Notes: generated from the sequence alone by a model not told the origin. Shown: positions 33,301-45,990, counted from the first letter of the stretch. The stretch is DNA of 64,000 nucleotides from Atrina japonica (GCA_030159075.1 BROG01000003.1:3517001-3581000); one strand, 5' to 3'. Program-made: numbers and translations.

Positions 33301-34394
33301 TGTCTGGACAATCATGTAAATGTCAGTCCACATATAAAGCGGGCATCATTGCTCATGAAACTGTTGTGAGTAAAAACATGCAGGACTTCAGATAAGTCAT
33401 TTACTAGCTGGAATCACACAGATATGATAACACTTCAGCAGAGTTTCACTGGGGTCAATAACAAAATATTAACTGCTAATCTAATCACAGATAAGTCTTG
33501 TTTCATAACAGACTACACAAGACCTGTGGAAAAGCATGGAAAACATCCCACAGACATATATCTGTTAATTTTTATGTTGTCTCTTTCTGTGAGATGAAAT
33601 AAATTTGGTGTGTCCTGCCTACAAAATCCAAGTCATTCTACAAGCTTCACAATTTTTGCTAACCTTGATAAGCTGCTATTTTAAAGAAGTTTAAATTTTG
33701 TGTGTGAAGATGGTCATGGCTTTATCAAAATTTACTTTTATAATTTTTATTTTTCTGATTTTCTGCCATACCTCACAGCACTAAGATTAACCAACAGCAT
33801 TATCGTCAATTTCTAAATGTACAATTTCACTATCTCTGCTTTGTACCAACTTACACAGTGTAAATACAATATATAGCCTTACATAACATGAAATTAATCA
33901 ATAAATAATTAGTATTTACATTCCACCTAGAAACCACCGAAACTGAGCAATATATGTTTAAATAATTTCATATTTTCAATCGCGTAATTGATTCCTAATT
34001 TTATTTCAGACTGTTGGGCTGTTGAGGATTTATAGCTACTTATGTGAGGATCAATTCTGCAGCACCATGTGAGCTTTTTCACTTTTTTTCTTTCATTCTA
34101 AAATTAAACAAAACATTGATTTTTCTTTTAAACGGAAAATATAGATTACTTCAACAAAAACATGTTTAAATTAATGTTTTCACAAGCTACATATTTTTGT
34201 TATAATAATTGCTATTTCAATTCAAAAGATTTTTAAATAATGGAGGAAATTTTTATTCATTTATATTGTCCATACAAAATTTACCTTTTAGGTATTGTAA
34301 ATTATAAACATTTAAAAAAAACAGGAAAAATGGTTAGTTCTTTGTTTTTGTTTTACATTATTTCAACAAGAGCAGAAAAAGTATATCTGACTCC
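33301..34394. other. Noncoding sequence
   Basis: No recognised element or exon. Confidence 0.4.
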
Positions 34395-35030
34395 ATAGCC
34401 TATCTACAAAAGCCCTGACCTAGGGGTCAACTTGCCTATCTATAAAACCCTGACCTAGGGATGACCCTTGCCTATCTACAAAAACCCTGACTTAGAGGTC
34501 ATCCCCATCTATCGTATCTACAAATGCCATGACTTTGAAGTCACCATCCCTATCTATAAAAGCCCTGACCTAGGGGTCACCCTGGCCCAGCTATCTACAA
34601 AAGCCCTGACCTAGGGGTCACTCCTGCTTATCTACAAAACCCCTGACCTTGGGCTCAACCCACCCATCAACAAAAACCCTGATCTAGGGGTCACCTAGCC
34701 TTTCTACAAAAGCCCTGACCTAGGGGTCATCCTGGCCCAGCTATCTACAAAAGCCCTGACCTAGGGGTCACTCCTGCTTATCTACAAAACCCCTGACCTT
34801 GGGCTCAACCCACCCATCAACAAAAACCCTGACCTAGGGGTCACCTAGCCTTTCTACAAAAGCCTTGACCTAGGGGTCATCCCAAGCCTATCTACAAAAG
34901 CCCTGACTTAGCAGACATCCCTGCCTTTCTACAAAAGTCCTGACCAAGGGATCAGCTCCTCCTATCTACAAAAGCCCTGATTTAACAGTCATCCCCACCT
35001 ATCTACAAAAGTCTTAACCTAGGAGTCACA
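34395..35030. repeat. Minisatellite, about 35-bp unit with a 150-bp higher-order duplication
   Basis: About eighteen units of the type TCTACAAAAGCCCTGACCTA followed by GGGGTCA and a variable spacer. A four-unit block starting GGCCCAGCTATCTAC at 34584 recurs at 34734, so 150 bp were duplicated as a whole. The array is more GC-rich than its surroundings. Confidence 0.9.
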
Positions 35031-36606
35031 ACATTCACAACTTCTTTTGTCCTATCTTTACAGATACTACATACCAAATCTGAAGAGAATTAGCAGAGTG
35101 ATTTTAGAACGGAAAGTGAAAATGTTAAAAAACTTCTCACAGGATTCACATCTGCATTGCGTAATTCAGATTATCTAAAACCAATTTCAAGTCTTAGACA
35201 GCCAAGATTCAAACCCAGGACCTTCCCCCCACAAAGTGAGTAGCATTTACCTCAATCCTTGTACCTCATATTGTGAGGTATAAACTTATGGAGGACCCAC
35301 AATGATATACTACTTAGTTTGTAATTTAAAAGTACAGAGAAGTTATATAACTTATACCTAGGCAATTACATACACATGTACAAGAAATTAGATGAGTCAA
35401 AACTTACAAATGTAAATCATATAAAATTTGAAAGTTGAAACACAATTCAAGCTTGACAAATATCTAAAAGGTCTAAAAAAAATTCATAACAGGATCAATT
35501 TTCAAGTTTGGATGAGGGAGTTGACCGATTACCTTCTTCAGTGTGGGTCTAAAAAGTCATATTTCAAATAGCTGAAACATGTCTATGGACCAACAACAAT
35601 AACACCTTTATTAAGCTATAGCATAAGGTGGTCATTTGGGTAGATTGGATGTTGATAACATCATTTAGCCATGTATGAAATAGATAAAATATACATTTAA
35701 TAATCTGTTATTTCACCTAGATGAACATGTAGGTTAACTGATACTTTTCAGGCAATGACCTTCTCAGAAATAATGTATCTGTATTGAATATTAGGTAGGG
35801 CTGTACTAAACCTGGGTACAAAATCAACCACATCAAGCCGAAATCTGTCATGATGATTAGAGCCAGGTGCACACATATAATGTATATTTACAAGAAGTAT
35901 AGGCAGTGTATTTCAAAATGGAAAAAATGGGCCTATAGAATTTTGAAATTTAATTTGTCCCAGGTACAAAGTGGGAGGGTCCTGTTAGTTACTGATAGCA
36001 GGACTATTCTGTACAAAGTTTGTGAAAAAAAAAAAAAAAAAAAAGGAAGCACAGTTGTTAGGTGCACTGTTGACATTTTTTTTTTTATAGAAATAGATTT
36101 TTAAAGACATTAATGATGGGTACCAGCTGTGACAGTTATTTAAATACTTTATGAAAGATAAAAGAGAATAGTAATGGGTGCCCTTGACTCTTACACCTGA
36201 ACAACAAATGAAAATTAACACTGAAGTTCTTATCTATATCCAGCTGATTCAGTGCTGTTCAAACAAACAATAACTTGTGTTAAAAAATCGGCAATATAAA
36301 ATTTCCATTGAACAGCATACATGTAAGTTTATTTTCACTGTTTTGAAAGCATATGAACAAACAATGTGAAAAAGAATATTGGAATTGATTCGAACATGGC
36401 ATATCTTTTTCTTCCTGGGGTTAAGTGATTAGTTTTATCTATCTCTTTAAAGGGGAACCAAAACACAGAAATGGTATTGAGTAACCAAATATCAACAAAG
36501 CAATTTCGCAAAAAAATGATTAAAAACAGAGCAGAAAAGAAGTGCCAAGAAACTTCAAAATGCACATGTACCATGCTAAGCTGCCTTTGATATATGTTCT
36601 GAGATA
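35031..36606. other. Noncoding sequence with a possible tRNA-like fossil
   Basis: At about 35195-35260 the minus strand reads AAGGTCCTGGGTTTGAATCT, a B-box-like string, but no convincing A box is spaced before it. A 20-base poly-A run lies at about 36026-36045. No exon recognised. Confidence 0.35.
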
Positions 36607-36805
36607 TAGTCAAACCGTGTCCAAAGACCACCTTCCTTAGGAGACCACCTCACATTTAGGACCATAAATATTTTGTCTCTTTAATTTTTTTTCTTAAAAT
36701 ATGTGTATAAATATATAAATCAAAACCCTCACTTAAGGGACCACCTTGTTAATCAGAGCACTTTAAATCAGTCAGTTAGGAGGTCTTAATGGTGAGGTTC
36801 AACTG
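36607..36805 (+). mobile_element. CAGT MITE, subtype A
   Basis: TA at 36605-36606 and 36806-36807. Left end TAGTCAAACCGTGTCC (first C changed to T), right end GGTGAGGTTCAACTG. Interior contains the paired ACCACCTTCCTTAGGAGACC subterminal repeats. Confidence 0.75.
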
Positions 36806-36961
36806 TATAGGAGTCCAGAGGAGTGGTGAGGAACTTTTAAAAGTTTCATTTCAGTTTCATTTAAGTTAGATCAACAATAATGTACTTGACTTAATACTAA
36901 GTGATTTTTCCTGTCCATAATCACAAGTGCCCCTGCATTCTTTCTTGGGGAAATTTGAATA

Positions 36962-37135
36962 CAGTGGAACCTCGCCTAAAGACCACCTCACTTAGGATAC
37001 CGCCTCGCATATCAGACCATAAATTTACAGTACTCTTGAGCAATATTTCATAAGTACAGACTTTTTGAGACAACCCCACAAATCAGACCGCTGTGAGTCA
37101 GAAAGTAAGGTGGTCTTAATGGCAAGGTTCCACTG
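36962..37135 (+). mobile_element. CAGT MITE, subtype A, best-preserved copy
   Basis: 174 bp between TA at 36960-36961 and 37136-37137. CAGTGGAACCTCGCC at the left and GGCAAGGTTCCACTG at the right are inverted with 14 of 15 matches. Subterminal GACCACCT words repeat just inside. No coding capacity. It lies 156 bp from another copy of the same subtype in the same orientation. Confidence 0.85.
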
Positions 37136-37137
37136 TA

Positions 37138-37751
37138 TGTTTAGAAATAAATATACATTTTCAGCAAAATTGAGAAAATATATCTAAATTTTGGGGGAAA
37201 ATATACTTATTTTGTTAAGGAAAACAGCCTTTAAATGGCTGTAAAATCAAGACCAACTGGAATTCAATTTGTAGCATGTGACAATTGTTTATAGAAGTGA
37301 TATAAGCATATGTGTCTAATTATAGGAACAATGATGACTGGACATTCTATTGCTTATGACAAGCATAATATTTTCTCAGCAAACTGACCACAAAAACAGT
37401 TTCAGCAGGTGTTTAAATGACTTCAAGGATAACAGGTATAGCAGTCGGTCTAGATCACTAAGTGGAAAATGACATATAGGAGATTTAAGCTGATCATGCA
37501 TCATCTATTACCATCTATAGTTGAGTGTACTACATTCTTAATCTCTGACCAGAATGACATATACTGGACATGCCATTATTTGCTAGATTTACTGTTGAAG
37601 AGCAACTCTAAGTGGTCACTTTTGGTCACCCGAGTCTACAAAATGGCTATAAAACCAAATCCTTGGCCCAAAAGTCATGAAATTCACCATTTTTTTGGTA
37701 TCCTTACATTAAATTGGCAAAAAGTTTTAGATGATGTTTATAGTATTTCAA
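37138..37751. other. Noncoding sequence
   Basis: A 98-codon open plus-strand frame covers 37469-37765. Its composition is not obviously random (several W, H and P), but it runs into a SINE fragment, has no recognisable motif, and no splice signal distinguishes it. Confidence 0.35.
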
Positions 37752-37845
37752 CCGACACTCACTAATTTTTCAGTCATATGGTGGCTGCCAGATTGTAATG
37801 GTGAAGGAGAAAACCTGGTAACAATGTAAAGCTGGTGGTAACATT
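37752..37845 (-). mobile_element. SINE family B, 3' fragment
   Basis: The plus reading CACTCACTAATTTTTCAGTC, ATATGGTGGCTGCCAG and GGTGAAGGAGAAAACCTGG matches the reversed 3' body of family B. The head is absent. Confidence 0.65.
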
Positions 37846-38085
37846 GCATATCAGATACCAAAATTTTAACTAAAAGTAGGTCAAAAGGCATTATCTAGGT
37901 CACAAGGTCATGCCATGCCAAATGCCATGATACCATTTAAATAGGATGATCACATGTGAAATATATGATTTATCTTACTTATATTTTAAAAAATTAAGCC
38001 CAAGTTAAAGGTTTTGGGGTGGGGTGGAAGGGATATGACATTAACGTTCCAGACATTTTGTCCTGGTGAACTAACATTATCTCTG

Positions 38086-38296
38086 CTTTGTCTGTTTGTA
38101 TGTGTATCTATGTGTTTGTGTGTGTTTGGTATGTGTGTGTGTGTGTGTGTGTTTGGTGTGTGTGTGTGTGTGTACATGTGTGTATGTGTGTTTGTGTGTA
38201 TGTGTATCTATATGTTTATGTGTGTGTGTGCGTGTTTGTGTGTATGTGTATCTATGTGTTTATGTGTGTTTGGTATGTGTGTGTGTGTTTCATGCT
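38086..38296. repeat. Compound (TG)n / TGTGTATGTG microsatellite
   Basis: Interrupted TG repeats with TATCTATGTG variants. All three plus frames read open as Cys/Val strings; these are by-products. Confidence 0.9.
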
Positions 38297-38537
38297 TATG
38301 TATATATCTATGGAAGAAGTGGTGATAGAGATGTATGTGTACATATTCTCATCTTTGTGTGTGATGTACACAGGTTTTTTCCAGGTACTCCATTTTCCTG
38401 CCACAGTTAACACCCTTCCATACCAACATCACAGCCAACAGGAGAAATTTATATACCTGGTAAGTTTTTTCATTTGTTTGTAATTTGTTGTAAAATAAAT
38501 AAAATTTGAAGAAAATTCAGTGAGAAAGTATGTGCTC

Positions 38538-38540
<3 letters not shown>

Positions 38541-38601
<61 letters not shown>
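38541..38601. repeat. (AT)30 microsatellite
   Basis: An uninterrupted alternating AT run, bounded by CTCTAC and AAAAATTC. Confidence 0.95.
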
Positions 38602-38606
<5 letters not shown>

Positions 38607-40424
38607 TCAACCAGAAATCCATTTAATTAAAAATTAAAACTGTTTTTCTATGACACACATAAGCAGTATACGATACAATATAGGAAGTCCCTAAATCACT
38701 CGTTGACTATCTGACACGTGCATAAGTAGTCAAATGTCAATACATCAATATATCCGAGCCACATAACTTACAGTATAAGATAATTAGTTTCAAAGTCGTA
38801 ATTTATTTGTCTTAAATGTAATAAAAAAGATGATACCAATTTATACTAACATATCATTAAAATTAGACCAATTACACGTTTAAAATGAAATATTGGTCTA
38901 CATGTAACTCTGAGTGCAGTGCTATCAATCATTTCAAACATTAAATTTTCTCATAAAAATATGGTATTTAAATACTTTAATTGGGTCAGTCGAGGACAAG
39001 GTTAGAAGAACACAGACAAGCCTGCGATTCTTATAATCAGACGGAAGGGTGGAGATACACTCGTAATATAAGTGTTAAAAATCTCTAATTCACACCTAGC
39101 GAGACTCCTCTTTCAAAAAGGATACGAGTGTAGGTAACGGGTGGAAACAAAAAGTAGCGCAACCTTTGACCTTGGTTTTTGTAATTGCTGCATGTAAAGA
39201 GATTCCATTTCTATGGGGAAGGTATAGTAATGATGATAATGTGTAATACAAGACAGGTAGAAAAGAAAACGGCTTTGTTGTTTAATGGCTGCCTTTTATG
39301 TAACAATTACAAATAGGTCAGACAGTATTATGTTTTCTGCATATATTATGGAGATTGTTAGCTCAGAATCTATTGTCCCATTATTTTCATGGACATGATT
39401 CTGTGTCAAATTTTTAATGGGGCGCTAAGGAGGGGTCTGACAGCAGATCCAATTATACAGAAAACTCGTCATGACAACCTCATCTAAAAATTATTTATCA
39501 TTCTCGACTTTGTCTCGTTTAAAAAATTAAATTAAAAGTGCCATATAAATCAGAGAATTATGGCTTCACTGACTTGGATCAATCATTGCCTTGTTATACT
39601 TACTTCATTAGATTCTTATCCCTATCTGTCTTACCATTTCTCAGAAAAAGAAAAAATGCAGCTAAAATTAACCTTACATGATGCAAGTGACATTTTAAAA
39701 ATAGATGAAACTGATGTTACTGGATGACACACTGTTTAAGCTACATACTGGATGCAGTTAAAGTACAACATCAGATACAAGTATATATAACAAAATACTT
39801 CTCTTTAAATCATGGATGAAAATGCACAAAAATAGTCGGGTTATCGGTGTCTACTTGATGCACCCTCGGTGTCTGTGAAATGTAATTTCAACACCATTAA
39901 GAACATCTTTGTCAAGATGTATGAACCTGACATGAAATAATGTTTTAATGCTAAAACGCAAATTAATCAAAATAGAGATATGCACTCAGACTGCATCTAA
40001 ATTTAACTTTGAAAAGTTTAATCTTTTTCCGTCACAACAAATTCTAATGGATGATTCGTATTAATGCTAATCTATTATCTGAATCAAAATTGACAAAAAT
40101 ATAACAATGCTGCATCATATTTGATACAACAGATTTTCTTGTATTACAAACAAATTTGATTTTTTTAAATTTTTTTACAAGGTGACACAAAAACAAATAT
40201 ATCCTGAAAGACAGACAGACAGAGAGTGACAGTGAATCAAAATAGCAAAGAAACAAAAACAGATATATTTCAATGTGTACATAAGCTGTTTACATAAAGA
40301 AAATCTTACTCAAATTGACCTGCATAATTATCTGATAACTTTGCTCCCTTTTATCAGCTTTTGCTCATACACTGAAATTGGGGGCATCTTTATATGTAAG
40401 TTATATTAGAGGATATTGCCTGAA
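38602..40424. other. Repeat-poor island, candidate regulatory sequence
   Basis: About 38990-39620 has no array, SINE or MITE, and has balanced composition with strings such as AGCGCAACCTTTGACCTTGG (a nuclear-receptor-like TGACCTTGG half-site) and TTTAATGGGGCGCTAAGGAG. No frame is open through it. Constraint cannot be judged from one genome. Confidence 0.3.
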
Positions 40425-40775
40425 GTGCTGACCTAAAGTACTGACCTAAAGTGTGGATCTAAATTGCTGACTTAAAATGCTGACCTAAAGTGTGGCCCTA
40501 AAGTGCTGACCAAAAGCACTGACCTAAAGCACTGACCTAAAATGCTGACCTAATGTACTGACCAAAAGCATTGACCTAAAAGGCCTAAAGTGCTGACCTG
40601 ATGTGCCGACTTAAAGTGTGGACCTAAAATGCTGACCTAAAGTGCTGACCTAAAATGCTGATCTAAAGTGTGGACCTAAAGTGCAGATCTAAATTGCTGA
40701 GCTAAAGTGTGATACTAAAATGCTGATCTGAAGTGTGAACCTAAAATGCTGACCTAAAGTGTGGACTTGAACTAC
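40425..40775. repeat. Short-unit minisatellite, 13-14 bp (TGCTGACCTAAAG)
   Basis: Roughly 25 units of TGCTGACCTAAAG with GTGTGGACCTAAA variants. Confidence 0.9.
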
Positions 40776-40959
40776 AGACTATCAGAATTGTGATTGACTT
40801 TGGTTTGGTTTTTGATGGTTTATTTATACATTTATTTTTTTATTTTCATTATTATTTCCTTTTTTCTTTTTTATTTTATTTTTATTAATTTTTTTTTTTG
40901 GGGGGGGGGCTATGTTTTGTAAAATATCTTTTCCCAACATTTGTATCAAGTGTCCTAAA
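40776..40959. other. Spacer with poly-T/poly-G run
   Basis: A T-rich stretch ending in a run of about nine G (about 40850-40909) separates two arrays. Confidence 0.6.
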
Positions 40960-41590
40960 GTGTAGCATTAAAGCAGTTCATTGGTGACTTGAACCACTAG
41001 ATTAAAGTAGTTGATTTGTGATTTAAACCATTGCATATAGCAGTTAATTGGTGACTTAAACCACTAGATTAAAGCAGTTGATTGGTGACCTAAACCATTG
41101 CATTAAAGCAGTTGATTGGTGACTTAAACCATTGCATTAAAGCAGCTGGTTGGTGACTTAAACCATGGCATTAAAGCAGTTAATTGGTGACTTAAACCAC
41201 TAGATAAAAGCAGTTGATTGGTGATCTAAACCATTGCATTCAAGCAGCTTATTGGTGACTTAAACCACTAGATTAAAGCAGCTTATTGGTGACTTAAACC
41301 ATTGCATTAAAACAGTTGATTTGTGACCTAAACCATTGCATTAAAGCAGTTGATTGGTGACCTAAACCATTGCATTAAAGCAGTTGATTGGTGACCTAAA
41401 CCATTGCATTAAAGCAGTTGATTGTGATCTAAACCACTGCATTAAAGCAGCTTATTGGTGACTTAAACCATTGCATTAAAGCAGTTGATTTGTGATTTAA
41501 ACCACTAGATTAAAGCAGCTAGTTGGTGACTTGAAACATCGAAATAAAGCAGCGGGTTGGCGACTTGAACCATTGCATTAAAGCCATTTC
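40960..41590. repeat. Minisatellite, 34-bp unit x about 18
   Basis: Units of GCAGTTGATTGGTGACTTAA followed by ACCATTGCATTAAA, with a CACTAGATTAAA variant interspersed. The word TGACYTAAA is shared with the 13-14-bp array just to the left, suggesting common ancestry. Confidence 0.9.
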
Positions 41591-42284
41591 ATTAAGTATG
41601 AAATACATGTATAAATCTGCATATGTCAGACTGATGCAATTAATGTAGCACAATAAAGCAAGATATATTGATACCGCAGACACAGACGTGGATACAGACA
41701 GACAAACCATTAAATGTGGACCCCAAAGCATTGATTCTGGGGGAACATAAATATTATTACTCCTGTAATTATGGTTTCAGGAGTAAATATATTGTTACTT
41801 TATCAATGCAGGCTAACAGCAATAATTATTATCCCTCAAACACAGCTTTCCTTTCACAACATTGCAAATCAATAAAACTTAATTCGCATTGAGTAAGTGG
41901 GTCGAATCAGAACTAATTAATAGCATAAGTTGTGAATAATTACTATAGATACTTTAATTATTCATCATTGGTTTTTCACAATTAAAAAGAATTACAGGGG
42001 GAAAAAGTTTATTCTTCTAGTAATAAATGGAGTTGATTGTGCTTAGCTGGACTCCACTTTATCAGGTTTAATTCATCACAATCTAAAAATGACTGCTGAA
42101 TAACTGCTCTGACTGAATAATCAACAATGGACACTATCAACTTCAGCACCTGCTTGGCACAAATTGATGTCTTGACAGTTATTGACAGAATAAACATGTT
42201 TATATAGACAAAGTTGCAAACTAGTATATGTGGGTTGTAATAGTTAACTCCTAACAGCAGGCATGTTAATATACACAATACAAT
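41591..42284. other. Noncoding sequence
   Basis: No recognised element or exon. Frames at 41668-41892 and 42009-42278 are unremarkable. Confidence 0.4.
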
Positions 42285-42990
42285 AAACCAGGCTTTGTGG
42301 ACTGACTAAACTGACAGCTCATAACAGCAGATTATGTAAACTAGTCTATGTGGACTGACTGAACTGACAGCTCATAACAGATTATGTTAACTAGTCTATG
42401 TGGACTGAATAAACCGACAGCTCATAACAACGGATTATGTAAATTAGTCTATGTAGACTGACAGCTCATAACAGATTATGTAAACTAGTCTATGTGGACT
42501 GACTGAACTGACAGCTCATAACAGCAGTTTATTTAACCAATATAAGTGGATCAAATAAGCTGACAGCTAAGCAGTTTACATTGGGTAATAGAGCAAACAG
42601 TTCAATATGCATTTAAATAAGTTTAAACCTTTGAAATGGGCATACACATGTTATACACATTTATAAGCTGACGCCTCATAAAATAAATTAGGTAAAACCT
42701 GTCTATGTGAACGGAATAAGCTGACAGCTGATAACGATAGATTATGAAAAGCAACCAGTCTATGTGGAAAGAATAAGCTGACAGCTCGATACAACGGATT
42801 ATGTGAACCAAAGCAGTCTATGTAAATTGAACAAGCTGACAGCTTATAAAAACAGATTAGGTAAACTAATCTATGTAGACTGAAAAACTAACAGATCATA
42901 AAACATGATGTAAACCAGTATATGTGGATTGAATAGGCTGACAGTTAAGCAGTTTACATGGGGTCAGGTGATATTGCAAACAGTTCACTA
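42285..42990. repeat. Minisatellite, about 47-50-bp unit x about 14
   Basis: Units of CTGACAGCTCATAACAGCAG, ATTATGTAAACTAGTC and TATGTGGACTGA. Units on the right are strongly diverged and interrupted by unrelated inserts near 42540-42660. Confidence 0.85.
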
Positions 42991-43505
42991 TGCATGTGAT
43001 AAGTTCAAACCACTGAAATGGTCATACACATGTTATACACATTTATATGGTCAAATGCATGTAAGGTTGTAAATAACTTTACAGCTTGTGGAATGGTCAT
43101 CTATGCCACAGACAACATGTGTAAACAAATGAATATATGTGAACTTTTAAAATAACTGTCCACATTGCAACAGATATGTGCATTTAGAGTATCATAGACA
43201 AATATTTATTAACCAATTTACAACAGATGAAATAGGAAATAGAATTCTTAATTATAAAACAAATATTCTTCGGAAGTATAATGTGTTGCCTGAAGCCAAA
43301 CATTAGTAAAACGCTCACGTCAACATCAATTGCCATTTTGTTGAAATCTGCTGGGTTTTTTATGGTAATGCCAAAATTTCCTTTTTCAGTGCTGTCAAAA
43401 TCCTATAACTGTAGCAAATATTGACCAATGGTGACCATTTAATATCACTCAGCGATGCCCAAATATCCCAATTTACCTTATTACACTCATTTTTTAAATT
43501 CTAAA
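42991..43505. other. Noncoding sequence
   Basis: No recognised element or exon. Confidence 0.4.
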
Positions 43506-43690
43506 TAGTGTTTAACGCCACACTCAACAACTTTTCAGTTACATGGTGGCAGGAAGTTTATAATAATGAAGGAGAGAACCTGGTTACAATGCATCCGGGA
43601 AGAAACCACCAAACCTGGTTACAATGCACCCAGGAAGAGACCACCAAACCTGGTTACAATGCACCCGGGAAGAGACCACCAGCCTTCTGC
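43506..43690 (-). mobile_element. SINE family B, minus orientation, with an internal triplication
   Basis: The plus reading GTGTTTAACGCCACACTCAA, CAGTTACATGGTGGCAGG and GAAGGAGAGAACCTGG is the reversed family B tail. Inside, a 35-bp block starting AACCTGGTTACAATGCA occurs three times (43577, 43612, 43647). The 120-codon open frame that spans it is a by-product of this 35-bp repetition and the flanking sequence. Confidence 0.8.
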
Positions 43691-44429
43691 AAATATATTA
43701 CACGCATTTGTGATCTTGTAGTGTTAAAGCAAATACAAATACATTATTCTGTTGAAATCTGTAGAAAAAATTTATGTTATAAAACAGAAACCCAAAGTAT
43801 GACTGACTACATGACAACAGAAATGGCGCTGATGATGCTGTTGCAATTCGATGAACTAAACAATCCCTAACATTCATTCAGCTCCGCAGACAACTCAAAA
43901 ACAAAAAATATAATAGTTAATAAGCCAGCTTATACGCAGTGGTGACGGCAATATCAACATCTCTACAAACATTTACTTCATAATTACCGAGCCATAAATG
44001 AGTTCGGAAGGCTGATAGAAGAATATGGAATATGAAAATAATGACCCAAGTATATGTTGATGAATCCAGAGAGAAGTTTATGTAATCGAATACTACATCA
44101 TCAAATTATCTGTAGTAATTGGTGATTTAGCCCAAAAATTCTTTGTAATAGTATTTTAATCATTCTGAATGTTTTTAGGGTTTTTTTTTTATGTTTTCAA
44201 ATGTTATTTTGGCTGTAATAATTTACTACAAATTGAAGTAATTTGATTTCATTCATAACAACTGTCTGGGTACAAATTAAAGATGAAGGACACATTATTA
44301 TGTAATGATACCACATCTGTCGAATGTCATATGATAGTTTAATTATAAAATTTACGACATGGAAATCAATAATGGTCGGACTAAAGTTACATGACAGTTC
44401 ATTCTCTTGTGTGAGTTCCTGTCAATCTT
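43691..44429. other. Noncoding sequence
   Basis: No recognised element or exon. Confidence 0.4.
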
Positions 44430-45515
44430 AAAACACCCTGTAAACCCTTTCAGTTAAGCATGACATTGGAGAATTTCCTGTCTGCGCTCAACGTAACAAT
44501 CACCAATTTTGTAGTCCATAAGAGCCCCAACAGTTAAATACTCATGTATTTCCTGTCAGCCCCGATAGATACAAACACTAATGTTGTATTGCTTCAGCTC
44601 TGACAGTAAAAATTAATGTATTCCTTGTCAACCCTGAGAGATACAATCACCAATGTGGTATTCCTGTTGGCCCTGACAGTTAAAATCAATGCATTCCCTG
44701 TCAGCCCTGACAGCTAAAACTAATGTATTCCCTGTAAGCCCTGACAAATACAAAGACCAATGTTATATTCCCGTTAGTCCTGACAGAAAAAACACCAATG
44801 TTATATTCCCGTTAGTCCTGACAGATAAAAACACTAATGTTATATTCCCGTCAGCCCTGACAAATACAAACACCAATGTTATATTCCCGTTAGTCCTGAC
44901 AGATAAAAACACCAATGTTATATTCCCGTCAGCCCTGACAAATACAAACACCAATGTTATATTCCCGTTAGTCCTGACAGATAAAAACACCAATGTTATA
45001 TTCCCGTTAGTCCTGACAGATAAAAACACCAATGTTATAGTTCGGTCAGCCCTGACAAATAAAAACACCAATGTTATATTCCCGTTAGTCCTGACAAATT
45101 AAAACACCAATGTTATATTCCCATCAGCCCTGACAGATAAAAACACCAATGTTACATTCCCGTTAGTCCTGACAGATAAAAACACCAATGTTACATTCCC
45201 TTTAGTCCCGACAGATAAAAACACCCATGTTATATTCCTGTTAGTCCTGACAGATAAAAACACCAATGTTATATTCCCGTCAGCCCTGACAAATAAACAG
45301 ACCTTTGTTATATTCCCGTCAGCCTTGACAATTACAAACACCTTTGTTATATTCCCGTCAGCCTTGACAGTTATATTCCAATCAGTCTTGACAGTTACAA
45401 ATACCATTGTTATATTCCCGTCAGCCTTGACAGTTACAAATACCATTGTTATATTCCCGTCAGCCTTGACAGTTTCAAATACCAATGTTATATTCCCGTC
45501 AGCCTTGATTCAGTG
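44430..45515. repeat. Minisatellite, 39-bp unit, partly in 78-bp dimers
   Basis: About 27 units of AAACACCAATGTTATATTCC then CGTTAGTCCTGACAGATAA (39 bp). In the middle, GTTAGTCCTGACAGATAAAA units alternate with GTCAGCCCTGACAAATACAA units, giving 78-bp dimers. Both flanks are diverged. As 39 is 13 codons, frames of 100-137 codons stay open on both strands (plus strand: recurring TNVIFPLVLTDKN). Equal openness on both strands argues against selection for a protein. Confidence 0.9.
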
Positions 45516-45739
45516 ATTTCCACCATTAAGCAATTGTGATATCACTATTAATGATTCGTTTCATAAAAAGCAATGAAAGAATAAGATAGAAACCAGAACT
45601 AAAGGAATAACAAAACATTCGTAGATAGAGTTTTAGGTCAATATGTTATGTCGAACCCTAGACCTAAACTGTTGCCTTCTGCCTCAGGCAACAATTTGGT
45701 CCTACTACTGGTTTAGAACACTCAAAAGTCACAACTGAC

Positions 45740-45990
45740 CTCAAAACAACCGCAACAAATTCATGAATGTTGTATTCAACACAACAACTTAACAAAATCA
45801 GGCCAACTACTCAACAAATTCAGTAGAACTACTCAATTAAGTCAGGAAACAACTTAACAAAATCAAAACAACAACGCAACAAATTCAGGTGAACTACTCA
45901 ACAAACTCAGCAGAAGTATTCAACAAATTCAGGAAACAACTTAACATATTCATTAGACCAATTCAACATAATCAGATTACACAATTTAGT
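45740..45990. repeat. Minisatellite, about 28-30-bp unit
   Basis: Degenerate units of CAACTTAACAAAATCAGG or CTCAACAAATTCAG with AACAAC spacers. Confidence 0.7.

Noticed and set aside
37469..37765. 98-codon plus-strand frame
   Set aside because: Ends inside a SINE fragment and has no motif or splice signal that separates it from chance.
38014..38483. Cys/Val-rich frames in all three plus phases
   Set aside because: Translation of a TG/TGTATG microsatellite.
43508..43870. 120-codon plus-strand frame
   Set aside because: Starts in the reversed tail of SINE B and runs through its 35-bp triplication; the remainder has no recognisable domain.
44689..45102. 137-codon plus-strand frame with recurring TNVIFPLVLTDKN
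   Set aside because: By-product of a 39-bp (13-codon) repeat; the minus strand is open over the same interval.
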